64,000 bases of DNA from Chlamydiales bacterium (GTDB lineage Bacteria; Chlamydiota; Chlamydiia; Chlamydiales; SM23-39), in the NCBI GenBank assembly GCA_030681135.1, contig JAUXXF010000007.1, forward strand, positions 1 through 64,000, in the 5' to 3' direction. The notes beneath the pieces are model-generated. The model made no database searches and had not been told where the DNA came from. It saw nothing but the letters and a program-made list of their open reading frames with translations. Within the stretch, counting starts at the first letter, position 1, and every line of letters begins with the position of its first letter. The translations under genes and the position numbers were made by a program. This document shows, piece after piece, positions 23,839 through 33,193 of the stretch.

Positions 23839-24537
23839 ATGGCTCCCAGACCTATCTATTATGACACAGAAACTACAGGTGTTAAGCCGCATAAGGATCG
23901 AATTATTGAGATCGCGGCTTATGATGTAGAAAGAGAGAGAACATTTTGTTCCTTTGTGTATCCTGAATGTCCTATCCCTCCAGAATCTTCTGCGATCTCC
24001 GGCATTACTGATGAAATGGTGAAAGACGCTCCTTTATTTAAGGAAGTAGGTCCGGCTTTTTCTGCATTTTGCGAAGGAGATGTCGTTTTAATTGCCCATA
24101 ACAACGATCAATTCGACAAGCTGTTTTTGGAAAATGAATATAGCCGTTTTGGGCTACAGATCCCGAATTGGCTTTATTTTGATACGTTAAAGTGGTCTCG
24201 TAAATATCAGCCCCACTTGCCTCGTCATTCATTACAGTTTTTGAGAGAAGTATTTGGAATAGAGGCTAATCAAGCGCATAGAGCTCTCGATGATGTATAC
24301 GTGCTCTATCAGATATCGAAACGGTTAATGGATGATCTCAATTGGTCTGATATCTTGCAGCTCATGAACGAAAATTCTCAGATTACTAGAATGCCTTTTG
24401 GTAAACATGCAGGAAAGCCTTTAGCGGAAGTTCCTAAAGATTACGTGGAATGGCTTTCTAAAAGTGGAGCTTTGGACAAAAAAGAAAACGGAGCATTAAA
24501 GGAAACTTTTGTACAATTGGGCAAATTGGGAGGCTAG
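23839..24537 (+). CDS. DnaQ-like 3'-5' exonuclease with C-terminal DUF3820 domain
   Basis: A 232-residue DEDDh exonuclease. ExoI is YYDTETTGV (residues 6-14), ExoII is IAHNNDQFDKLFLENE (about 86-101) and ExoIII is HRALDDVYVLYQI (about 150-162), so all acidic residues and the catalytic His are present. After the nuclease domain comes MPFGKHAGKPLAEVPKDYVEWLSKSG, the DUF3820 signature of unknown role. Such proteins proofread or trim DNA or RNA. It is not the Pol III epsilon subunit with a clamp-binding tail, as far as can be seen. It lies six bases upstream of an epimerase-like gene. Confidence 0.88.
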   Translation: MAPRPIYYDTETTGVKPHKDRIIEIAAYDVERERTFCSFVYPECPIPPESSAISGITDEMVKDAPLFKEVGPAFSAFCEGDVVLIAHNNDQFDKLFLENEYSRFGLQIPNWLYFDTLKWSRKYQPHLPRHSLQFLREVFGIEANQAHRALDDVYVLYQISKRLMDDLNWSDILQLMNENSQITRMPFGKHAGKPLAEVPKDYVEWLSKSGALDKKENGALKETFVQLGKLGG

Positions 24538-24543
24538 CGCGCT

Positions 24544-25368
24544 ATGAATATTGCAATTATTGGCTGTGGTTATATTGGAATGGAAGCGGCAGCGCTCTGG
24601 AGTAAAAAGGGACATCATGTAACGGCCACTACGCGCCATGCCGAACGTTTGGCTGACCTTGCAAAGGTCGCTCAAAAGACTCTAATTTTGAAAAATGGCG
24701 ATGAGGAGGAGTTGGCTCTTTTGATTGAGACCAATGATGTATTGGTCGTTACAATAGCTGCTGATAGTGTGGATCAATACGAGAACACCTACCTGCATAT
24801 GGCGCAGCAGTTTCGTCATTTAGCTTTGCAAATGGAGCTGCCTCGTCATTTGTTGTATACAAGTAGCAGTTCAGTATATGGAGACCATAATGGGCGCTGG
24901 GTAGATGAATCGGGCCCTTTATTAGCCGAGTCAGAGCAAGGGAAGGTGTTAATCGCTGCCGAAAATCTTTATCTTTCTTTATCTGAGCTGGATTGGAAAG
25001 TATGTATTTTGCGTCTTGCTGAAATTTATGGCCCGGGAAGAGAGATTTCTCAGAGAGTCAAAAATTTGCAGGGACATGTATTGCCAGGTTCTGGGGATCA
25101 GTACACAAATATGGTGCATAAGGCAGATATAGTGGGGGCTCTCGATTATTCTTTGCGACATCAGTTGGAGGGGGTTTATAATGTTGTAGATGACGAACAC
25201 CCTTCTCGGAGAGAGCTTTATGAGCAAGTTATTAAAGAATACAGTCTGTCCTCTTTTACATGGGATAGCTCGCTTGTAGGCATGCATCCTGGAAATAAAA
25301 GGGTGTCCAACCACAAGATCAAAGCTGCGGGTTATTCTTTTATTCATCCCTCGCGAGAGATTGCTTAA
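24544..25368 (+). CDS. NAD(P)-binding SDR / epimerase-like protein (YeeZ type)
   Basis: A 274-residue extended-SDR protein. It has the nucleotide-binding GCGYIGMEAA (7-16), which follows the GxGYxG variant of YeeZ-like proteins rather than the usual GxxGxxG. LLYTSSSSVYGDHNG supplies the Ser, but the YxxxK motif is not clear (ENLYLSLSELDW follows). LRLAEIYGPGR is typical of the sugar-epimerase group. The substrate is unknown. It is co-transcribed with the exonuclease and overlaps the convergent gene at 25340-25651 by 29 bases. Confidence 0.82.
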   Translation: MNIAIIGCGYIGMEAAALWSKKGHHVTATTRHAERLADLAKVAQKTLILKNGDEEELALLIETNDVLVVTIAADSVDQYENTYLHMAQQFRHLALQMELPRHLLYTSSSSVYGDHNGRWVDESGPLLAESEQGKVLIAAENLYLSLSELDWKVCILRLAEIYGPGREISQRVKNLQGHVLPGSGDQYTNMVHKADIVGALDYSLRHQLEGVYNVVDDEHPSRRELYEQVIKEYSLSSFTWDSSLVGMHPGNKRVSNHKIKAAGYSFIHPSREIA

Positions 25369-25651
25369 CCTCTCTCAAAGTGTCTTGTAGCATGCGGGCT
25401 AGAGCTGCGACCTTATTGCTGATAGGGGCAACATGTTGGTTATGGGTAAAGAGTTTTAGGGGTTTATTGGGGATTTGGACCCGTTTATAGGTGGTGATCT
25501 GCTTGTAAATTTTTTCTACAGTTGCTTTAAGGGCCTCTGGAGTAATTCGTTTGTCTTGCTCTTCAAAACTTTCTTGAATTTTTCTTCGCGTTCTTTGTAT
25601 TTTGTGACTCTCTGGCGCTAATTCTCTTTCGACTTTTCCTAGCCTTTCCAT
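25340..25651 (-). CDS. Small basic helical hypothetical protein
   Basis: A 103-residue protein that looks entirely helical and is rich in Lys, Arg, Glu and Gln (RTRRKIQESFEEQDKRITPEALKATVEKIYKQITTYKRVQ), without membrane segments. Function is unknown. Its 3' end overlaps the SDR gene by 29 bases in convergent orientation. The regular amphipathic pattern supports a real gene. A nucleic-acid-binding role would fit the charge but is speculative. Confidence 0.6.
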   Translation of the reverse strand: MERLGKVERELAPESHKIQRTRRKIQESFEEQDKRITPEALKATVEKIYKQITTYKRVQIPNKPLKLFTHNQHVAPISNKVAALARMLQDTLREVKQSLARDE

Positions 25652-25760
25652 AATGTCAGCCCTCTCCTTGTATTGACTGTAATGCGACCAAAAAAGATCC
25701 TAAAAGGAATTCATTTAAATGGCTAGAAAAAATTATGCTAAGAATAAAACAGGAGATTTT

Positions 25761-26480
25761 ATGAGTGTTGTAGAAATAAAAAAAGAATTAGGAAAAAAGG
25801 CTGCTCAGCTGGTTCAAAATGGAATGATTGTTGGACTTGGAACTGGATCTACGGCTGAGTGTTTTATTCAAAGTTTGGTTGATCGGCTACGCCTCGAAGG
25901 ACTGAAGATTAAGATGGTTGCAAGCTCGAAAGAGTCAGCGCAATTAGTGATGTCGAAGGGTTTACAGGTTGCCGATTTAAACGAGGTATCTCATGTTGAT
26001 CTGACTGTAGATGGGGCAGATGAGATTGACCCTCAAAAGCGGCTGATTAAAGGGGCTGGAGGGGCTCTTCTCCGAGAAAAAATTTTGGCAGCGGCTAGCC
26101 GTGAAATGGTTGTCATTGCAGATGAGAGTAAATTAGTCGCTCATCTAGGAAAAACAAAACTTCCCTTGGAAATTTTGCCCTACGGCGCCCGCATCACACA
26201 GCTTCATCTTGAAGCTCTTGGATTTAAGGGGCAGTGGAGAGGATCTCTTAAGGGAAAAGGTTCTTCTATTCGATTGCCGCATGTAGATGAGGATCTTTTT
26301 GCAACAGAGCAGGGTAACGTGATTTTGGATCTTTTTTTTGATCAACCTCTTCGCGAACCGAACTTGGTTCACGAAGAGTTGATCCGTATTCCAGGCGTGA
26401 TAGAAACAGGATTTTTTTTCGGTTTAGCGGGTCGGATCTTGATCGGCAGAGCCGATGGGAAGATCGAGACAATCCTTTAA
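25761..26480 (+). CDS. rpiA: Ribose-5-phosphate isomerase A
   Basis: A protein of about 239 residues interconverting ribose 5-phosphate and ribulose 5-phosphate in the pentose phosphate pathway. Signatures are IVGLGTGSTAECFI (phosphate-binding loop), DLTVDGADEIDPQKRLIKGAGGALLREKI (active-site Asp and Lys) and ADESKLV. ATG at 25761 (MSVVEIKKEL) is preferred over 25719 because AGGAG lies six bases before it and the start matches the family. Its 3' end overlaps the convergent pepF frame by 57 bases. Confidence 0.95.
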   Translation: MSVVEIKKELGKKAAQLVQNGMIVGLGTGSTAECFIQSLVDRLRLEGLKIKMVASSKESAQLVMSKGLQVADLNEVSHVDLTVDGADEIDPQKRLIKGAGGALLREKILAAASREMVVIADESKLVAHLGKTKLPLEILPYGARITQLHLEALGFKGQWRGSLKGKGSSIRLPHVDEDLFATEQGNVILDLFFDQPLREPNLVHEELIRIPGVIETGFFFGLAGRILIGRADGKIETIL

Positions 26481-28373
26481 TTTCAGGATCAGCTCTTTAA
26501 AATAATGGAGAGCTGATTCAACGGGCTTTTTGCTTGTCATGTCGACGCCTGCAATCTTTAAAAGATCGAGAGGGTAGCGGCTGCCACCAGCGCTAAGGAA
26601 CTGCAAGTATTTTGCCGAAGCTTCTGCTGAGTGGGAAGTTTGTTGAAACAGCTCTAAAGCGGCGCTGAGCCCTGTTGCATATTGATAGACATAAAAATCG
26701 TAGTAGAAATGGGGGATCCTGGCCCATTCGAAGGCGAGTTCTTGATCTAACGCAAAGTCTGGACCGTAGTAACTCTTGTTTAGCTCTAAATAGGCTTCAT
26801 TGAGAAGAGTGGGGGTTAAAGGCACTCCCTCTTCTATCCATCGATGCAGTTGCAATTCGAACTCGGCAAATAAAGTCTGGCGGAAAATAGTGCCTCGAAT
26901 CCCCTCGATTTGTTCATAAATCAACATCGCTTTTTGCTCTTTTGTCTTAGCTTTTGACAAAAGGTGTTTCAACAATAATTGTTCATTGAAGGTAGAGGCA
27001 ACCTCTGCGACAAAAATGGGGTATTGAGAATTTACGTAGGATTGGTTTTCTCGGCTAAGATAGCTGTGCATGCTATGACCTGCCTCGTGAGCTAGCGTCA
27101 GGACGTCATTCAAGGTGCCATGATAATTCATCAAAATATAAGGCATGCTGTCATAGCAGCCGGAAGAATAGCCTCCAGAGCGTTTTTTTGCATTCTCATA
27201 CACGTCAACCCAACGATCAGTCATGAGTCCTTTGCGTAAAATGTTTTGATATTCTTCGCCCAGGGGAGCCACAGACTCAACGACGGCTTGGCACGCTTCT
27301 TCATAAGACATTGTGATGTCTGCCTTCGGAGTAAAGGGAACGTATAAGTCGTAAGCGTGAATTTGATCTAGCTGAAGAGCTTTTTTTCTCAAGGTGATGT
27401 ATTCATGCATGAGGGGCAGCCCTGTCTTCACTGTTTCGATCAGCTGAGTGTAAACAGCTCGATCAACGTTGTGAGGGAAAAGGGCTGCGTCTAGACAGCT
27501 CGCAAAATTCCTTGCTCTGGCTATAAAGACATGGCTTTCTACTAACCCTTGTAGCAGCTCGCACAGGGTATTTGAATGGCTTTTAAATCCTTGATGCATG
27601 CGCATAAAAGCAGATTTTCTCAGCATTCGGTCTGAGGACTTGACATACGTAAGGTAAGAGCCGTGCGATAAAGGGTGTTCTTTTCCTTTAGAATCTACGG
27701 CTGGCTCAAAGGTAAGGTCGGCGTTATTCAATGCCCCAAAAGCTTTATAAGATGTGTCCAAGGCTTTCGAGCTCAAGGCTAACAGCTCTTCTTGCTCTAC
27801 TGGGAGCATGTGAGCTTTTTTTCGAGACACTTTTTCAAGATAAAACTGAAAAGGCTTTAAACTGGAGGCTTCCACAAGCATTTGATCTAAGTTGTTTATA
27901 CTGAGTAGTTCGGGCTCAATCCAAGAGATTTCTAGCTGGAAATCATGTCCGAGCTGGGAAATAAGGCCCATGTGGTGCTTGTTGACGTCATTGCCTAGGT
28001 CTTCGTCGAGCTTTAAATGGGCATAGGTAGAGAGCTTGGAAAGCTGTCTATCTAGGGTAAATAGCTCCTCTAGCAGCTGAGCTAAAGAGAGGGGATCGGC
28101 TAGTTTTCCTTTGTAAGTTGCAAGTTTTGGCCATTTAACCTTATCTCCTTGACCTTTAAGGAGTTGGAAGTCTTTTTCCCATTCTTCAAAAGAGGCGTAA
28201 AGGGGGGTTAGATTCCATTTAGCTTGTTCTGGAATCTCGCTTCGCGATTTGGGTCCAGCGGGCTTTGTTTCCAAAAAATGATTAGCGGCTGCGGTCTCTG
28301 TTGTCATGAAGAAAATGGGCGTGATTAGCAATCTTGACATCGATTTGCTAAATTTTGTTGCGAAAAAATACAT
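26424..28373 (-). CDS. pepF: Oligoendopeptidase F (M3 family)
   Basis: A zinc metallopeptidase of up to 649 residues that degrades oligopeptides in the cytoplasm. The active site LAHEAGHSMHSYLS (HExxH, about residue 427) and the downstream glutamate in FVAEVASTFNEQLL are intact. The N-terminal part ARSEIPEQAKW-like (KSRSEIPEQAKWNLTPLY) is typical. The start is uncertain: residues 1-22 look non-native, and Met23 (28307) gives the usual N-terminus. It is divergent from groES-groEL; the pepF-groES-groEL neighbourhood is also present in Chlamydia trachomatis, supporting a chlamydial chromosome. Confidence 0.93.
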   Translation of the reverse strand: MYFFATKFSKSMSRLLITPIFFMTTETAAANHFLETKPAGPKSRSEIPEQAKWNLTPLYASFEEWEKDFQLLKGQGDKVKWPKLATYKGKLADPLSLAQLLEELFTLDRQLSKLSTYAHLKLDEDLGNDVNKHHMGLISQLGHDFQLEISWIEPELLSINNLDQMLVEASSLKPFQFYLEKVSRKKAHMLPVEQEELLALSSKALDTSYKAFGALNNADLTFEPAVDSKGKEHPLSHGSYLTYVKSSDRMLRKSAFMRMHQGFKSHSNTLCELLQGLVESHVFIARARNFASCLDAALFPHNVDRAVYTQLIETVKTGLPLMHEYITLRKKALQLDQIHAYDLYVPFTPKADITMSYEEACQAVVESVAPLGEEYQNILRKGLMTDRWVDVYENAKKRSGGYSSGCYDSMPYILMNYHGTLNDVLTLAHEAGHSMHSYLSRENQSYVNSQYPIFVAEVASTFNEQLLLKHLLSKAKTKEQKAMLIYEQIEGIRGTIFRQTLFAEFELQLHRWIEEGVPLTPTLLNEAYLELNKSYYGPDFALDQELAFEWARIPHFYYDFYVYQYATGLSAALELFQQTSHSAEASAKYLQFLSAGGSRYPLDLLKIAGVDMTSKKPVESALHYFKELILKLKDCLDLPIGSADQDPTR

Positions 28374-28383
28374 GGTGTAGTAT
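28355..28383 (+). promoter_or_regulatory. Promoter of groES-groEL
   Basis: TTGTTG (28355-28360), 17 bases and TAGTAT (28378-28383) lie 84 bases upstream of groES, overlapping the pepF start region. The leader contains TTAGAGCTC, but no convincing complete CIRCE (TTAGCACTC-N9-GAGTGCTAA) could be found, so HrcA control is not shown. Confidence 0.5.
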
Positions 28384-28467
28384 ATTCCTTTATAGATTTA
28401 GAGCTCACCATATCACTGTTGGCTGAAGAGGTCGACATAAAAAAAACAAACCAAGGAGAAGAACTTT

Positions 28468-28782
28468 ATGGCCCAACAAGCTGAAAAGAAAATGACACTG
28501 AAACCACTCGGAAACCGGGTTCTTGCGCAGAGATTGGAAGCACAAGAGACCATGAAAGGGGGGATCATTCTTCCTGATTCTGCTAAGAAAAAACAAGAAA
28601 CTGCCCGAGTACTTGCAGTAGGACCTGGGAAGAAACTGGATGATGGCCAAGTTGTGCCAGTACCAGTTGCTGTAGGCGATCTTATTTTAATGGATAAATA
28701 CGCAAGCCAAGAAGTAACGATTGACGATGAGGAATACTTGATCCTAAAAGCTGATGATATCATTGCAATCATTGAAGAATAA
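28468..28782 (+). CDS. groES: Co-chaperonin GroES (Cpn10)
   Basis: A 104-residue heptameric lid of the GroEL chamber. It has [32 protein letters not shown] with the mobile loop at about 20-35, then [13 protein letters not shown] and [16 protein letters not shown] strong ribosome binding site (AAGGAGA) lies before the ATG, and groEL follows after 23 bases. Confidence 0.97.
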   Translation: MAQQAEKKMTLKPLGNRVLAQRLEAQETMKGGIILPDSAKKKQETARVLAVGPGKKLDDGQVVPVPVAVGDLILMDKYASQEVTIDDEEYLILKADDIIAIIEE

Positions 28783-28790
28783 TTTTGTAA

Positions 28791-30431
<1,641 letters not shown>

Positions 30432-30449
30432 TCCATCTCTTAGCTAACA

Positions 30450-30492
30450 GCAAAAAGCCCTTCGGAGAGCAATCTCCGAAGGGCTTTTTTTT
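30450..30492 (+). terminator. Rho-independent terminator after groEL
   Basis: AGCCCTTCGGAGA / TCTCCGAAGGGCT forms a 13-bp perfect stem followed by T8. It is preceded by A residues and so may work from both sides. Confidence 0.95.
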
Positions 30493-30525
30493 GCTTTAAA
30501 AAATTTGGGTATGTTGTCCTTGTTT

Positions 30526-30575
30526 TTTTTTGAGTGTACTCCAAAATAAGGGGTGGATTATTGGAGTGTACTCCA
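30526..30575. promoter_or_regulatory. Pair of GGAGT-GT-ACTCC palindromes (operator-like)
   Basis: GAGTGTACTCCAAAA (starting about 30529) and TTGGAGTGTACTCCAAAA (about 30560-30577) carry the same interrupted palindrome 34 bases apart. They lie between the groEL terminator and the 3' end of the membrane protein gene. No regulator gene or promoter is near, so they may be a remnant of a lost operon. Confidence 0.4.
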
Positions 30576-30608
30576 AAAAAGAGAAACCTCGTGGGTACAT
30601 TCGTCTGA

Positions 30609-31889
30609 TTAAAAACGTCCCGAAATTCCTCCTCGAGCAAGAGGGGCGCTGCGCAGAGCTTCTCCTGGTAAATAACCATCGGTTTTGTAACCTAATTGCA
30701 TAAATAGTTTAAGAGGCAAACGAGATGGCTCATAGCTACTGATGACCGAACAGGCCGCGCCTGTTATTTTCTCATATAATACGGAATCTGGATACAGGGG
30801 AGGGGTGATCACAGGCGCTTCCATTTCCTGTAGCTCAAGAACGGAGAAGAGACCTTGTTCAAATAATACACGCGGTTGATGCCAAATATCGAACCTTAAT
30901 CCTAAAGCGCCTGATTTCCATTGAATTAGTTTGCGATTTTCAAGACCTGCTCCGTAATAGATATTCTGACCGTTTTTTCCCCATTTTACATAGAAATAGG
31001 TGGGGATTTTGTTGATCAGAAAAAAATTCTCTAAATAACCTTGCAGACCAAAAGGAGTGAGAGCGAGTCGAAATGAAGGCAAGTATTCAATAGGGCCAAT
31101 CTGAAACATGGGAACGGGGCCGACAAAGCCATAGGTTGTATACAAAAAGTTTGATAAGAGGACAGAAAACAAAAATGGGTCGAGTAGATTAAGCAGCGCT
31201 AAATTTCTGAGGTTGATGTATCCTAGGTTAGTATCTGGATAGGTTTTGTGTAAATAAAACAAAAAGCTACTGATATCATTCCAGCTGTCTGCGGCGCTCG
31301 TGGGGTTATTGTGTACTAGCCAGGTATAATTTGTAAAAGTAAGAGAAGAGAGAGCATATAAACTAAATTCCCTGCCATCCATTTCTCCTGAATTGAGCCA
31401 TTTCATTCTTAGTCGATTGGTTAAAATTGAGTCCGCTTCCAAGCCGGCTATATCAATCGTTAACATTTGGCTGGTGGTTAATTCGTTAGAAAGCGTCATT
31501 TTCGTAAAACCTGCCACGACATACATTCCATAGCCAGTGACTTGAGCATATTTATCTCCTAAGTCTCTCACTCTGTAGCCATGACCAAATACTTCATGTT
31601 GGGTAACGGCACAAGAAAAGTTGAATGGAGCCCAAAAGAGTAGTAGTTTCGCTTTACGCAGCCATTGTTCTTCACTGGGAATTTCTGATAGGTTAAGAAA
31701 ATGCCTTAAGCTTTCCAGTCGGGTATCAGAGATAGAGAATAATAGATCATCGATTTGCTCTAGACTTTTTTCTAGAAATAAAAAGTTCTCAGCCCCTGAA
31801 TAGGGGCTGAAGTGAATGTCTACGCATGGATTGTTATATCCAAAAAGAGAACATCCTAAGAATGTTGTTATAAATAAATAGCGGTTCAT
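30609..31889 (-). CDS. Putative outer-membrane protein with an HExxGHG motif
   Basis: A 426-residue protein with a signal peptide (MNRYLFITTFLGCSLFGYN). Many alternating aromatic strands in the second half (IPTYFYVKWGKNGQNIYYGAG, GALGLRFDIWHQPRV, LKLFMQLGYKTDGYLPG) and a C-terminal Phe both suggest a beta-barrel. Around residue 98 it has CAVTQHEVFGHGYRVRDLG; HEVFGH fits the HExxxH metallopeptidase pattern. Membrane-like helices around FSVLLSNFLYTTYGFVG complicate the picture. No family is recognised. It could be an envelope protein with a metal site or an integral-membrane peptidase. Confidence 0.7.
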   Translation of the reverse strand: MNRYLFITTFLGCSLFGYNNPCVDIHFSPYSGAENFLFLEKSLEQIDDLLFSISDTRLESLRHFLNLSEIPSEEQWLRKAKLLLFWAPFNFSCAVTQHEVFGHGYRVRDLGDKYAQVTGYGMYVVAGFTKMTLSNELTTSQMLTIDIAGLEADSILTNRLRMKWLNSGEMDGREFSLYALSSLTFTNYTWLVHNNPTSAADSWNDISSFLFYLHKTYPDTNLGYINLRNLALLNLLDPFLFSVLLSNFLYTTYGFVGPVPMFQIGPIEYLPSFRLALTPFGLQGYLENFFLINKIPTYFYVKWGKNGQNIYYGAGLENRKLIQWKSGALGLRFDIWHQPRVLFEQGLFSVLELQEMEAPVITPPLYPDSVLYEKITGAACSVISSYEPSRLPLKLFMQLGYKTDGYLPGEALRSAPLARGGISGRF

Positions 31890-31891
31890 GA

Positions 31892-32067
31892 TTATTTTGC
31901 GGATGCGCAGGTATTTAAAACTTGTAATAAAGCGGGAGTTGCAATGGGTGCCAGTGCTGGATTATAAATTAGCACGGTTGTGATACAAACGGCAATGATA
32001 GCAGCAGCAATCCACTTGAATGCTCCAGAATTTGTTTCTTGATATATTTAAGATCTATTTCTGCCAT
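31892..32067 (-). pseudogene. Small membrane protein gene, apparently frameshifted
   Basis: ATG at 32065-32067 overlaps the rdgB stop and begins MAEIDLKYIKKQ. After the A-rich stretch (AAGAAACAAA) the protein-like sequence continues in another frame as SGAFKWIAAAIIAVCITTVL, then IYNPALAPIATPALLQVLNT, and stops (TAA at 31892) three bases before the gene at 31889. It would be a single-span membrane protein of about 58 residues. A one-base change or sequencing error at the A run would restore it. Its tight spacing to genes on both sides suggests a real operon member. Confidence 0.45.
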
Positions 32068-32591
32068 GGTCCAGTCCAATGAGTGATAGGATGTTCTTTG
32101 GCGATATAAGTTCCTGCGATGAGAGAATCGACTGCTTTGGCCCTTGCATTGACAGTGTCTGGTTTTTCCTGCGCTAAAGTAAGCTCAGATCCAAGAGGGA
32201 GGAAGATTGGATCGAATCCAAACCCTTCTTTGCCGCGGGGAGGAACGATTTGACCTTCGATCGTTCCTTCAAACACATACACCCAATTTTCTTCTTGGTA
32301 AGCGAGGAGAGTTCGCCATTTGGCGCTTCTTCCAGAAAATTCAGATAAATGGTGCAGCATCCATTTAACATCGATACCTATCTCAGCCCCTTCAACATCA
32401 AGAGAAGAATCATCGACAATGACTCGTGGGCCAACCTGACTTGCTTTATGGACCACAACGGTGATTGGATCTGCCTTAATCTCTTTGAGGTCGATTTCAC
32501 TGGCTTTAAGATCGACTCCATGCTTTGCAAAAAGACGATGAAATTCAGCGAGTTTTCCTTTGTTGCTCGTATTTAAATAAAATGGCTTCAT
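32055..32591 (-). CDS. rdgB: XTP/dITP diphosphatase, RdgB/HAM1 family
   Basis: A 178-residue house-cleaning pyrophosphatase removing non-canonical purine triphosphates. It has NTSNKGKLAEF (9-18), the metal and substrate segment VIVDDSSLDVEG (about 58-69) and EGFGFDPIFLPLG (about 122-134). It is slightly shorter than the usual 190-200 residues, and the typical SHR near the C-terminus is replaced by VNARAKAVDSL, so it belongs to a divergent branch. Its ATG overlaps the TGA of the upstream broken gene (ATGA). Confidence 0.88.
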   Translation of the reverse strand: MKPFYLNTSNKGKLAEFHRLFAKHGVDLKASEIDLKEIKADPITVVVHKASQVGPRVIVDDSSLDVEGAEIGIDVKWMLHHLSEFSGRSAKWRTLLAYQEENWVYVFEGTIEGQIVPPRGKEGFGFDPIFLPLGSELTLAQEKPDTVNARAKAVDSLIAGTYIAKEHPITHWTGPWQK

Positions 32592-33052
32592 TCTTCAGTT
32601 GGGTTGGGTTTTCTGTGAGCGCAATCTATTAAAGCAGACGCCAGGTTGACTTTGAGTACGGCCGCAGATAATTTGGGCATGCCTAATTGTTGATCTAGGT
32701 TGGATAGGGACTGTACGATTTTTTGTGGCACTTTGCTTTCTTCTTCACTTAAGCCAGAAAAAGCCTTAGCTATTGTTTCCAGAATCTTTTGTTAGGTCGG
32801 GCAGGAAGGTTTGGTTAAATAATGGCTTGTTAAATAACTAATAATTTCTCGTTCTCCAGGAAATTTAAGTATGTTTTTAGTGGAGCTGTGAGCCCAAATT
32901 CTCGATGCTAACAGAGTAGAGGAGTTGGAAAAAGGGAGAAAAGAATAAGAGCGAAAAATAAATAGAGCGGTAGGTATAGGCTGTCTGGATAGATAAAAAG
33001 ATTTTTTATAGCTAAAAAAAGCTGCATTGATTGTTTGAAGAGCGGATATCAT
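32588..33052 (-). pseudogene. Gene interrupted by an in-frame TAA, coupled to rdgB
   Basis: ATG at 33050-33052 has a good GAGAGG ribosome binding site four bases upstream. The frame runs 86 codons, hits TAA at 32792-32794, then continues in the same frame for 67 codons of convincing sequence (KILETIAKAFSGLSEEESKV, IVQSLSNLDQQLGMPKLSAA). It ends in TGA that overlaps the rdgB ATG. Without the stop it would be a 154-residue protein ending in a helical domain. The second half has no good start codon of its own. A nonsense mutation is the simplest reading; readthrough is possible. No family is recognised. Confidence 0.6.
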
Positions 33053-33193
33053 AGAACCTCTCGAAAAGTTATAGGAGAAGATGCTAAGGAATTTACAAAA
33101 TCTGGTCAATAAATTATTTAATGCGTGTCATTTTCAACCTTTTGTTGAAATCCCTAGATCGTTATACTTCTAAATAGAACCTTTGGAGTGAGT

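Noticed and set aside
28384..28467. CIRCE element before groES
   Set aside because: Only a partial TTAGAGCTC half site is present and the second half does not match GAGTGCTAA.
30440..30679. Minus-strand frame of 79 codons over the groEL terminator
   Set aside because: It reads through a perfect terminator and the operator-like repeats and has no protein-like composition.
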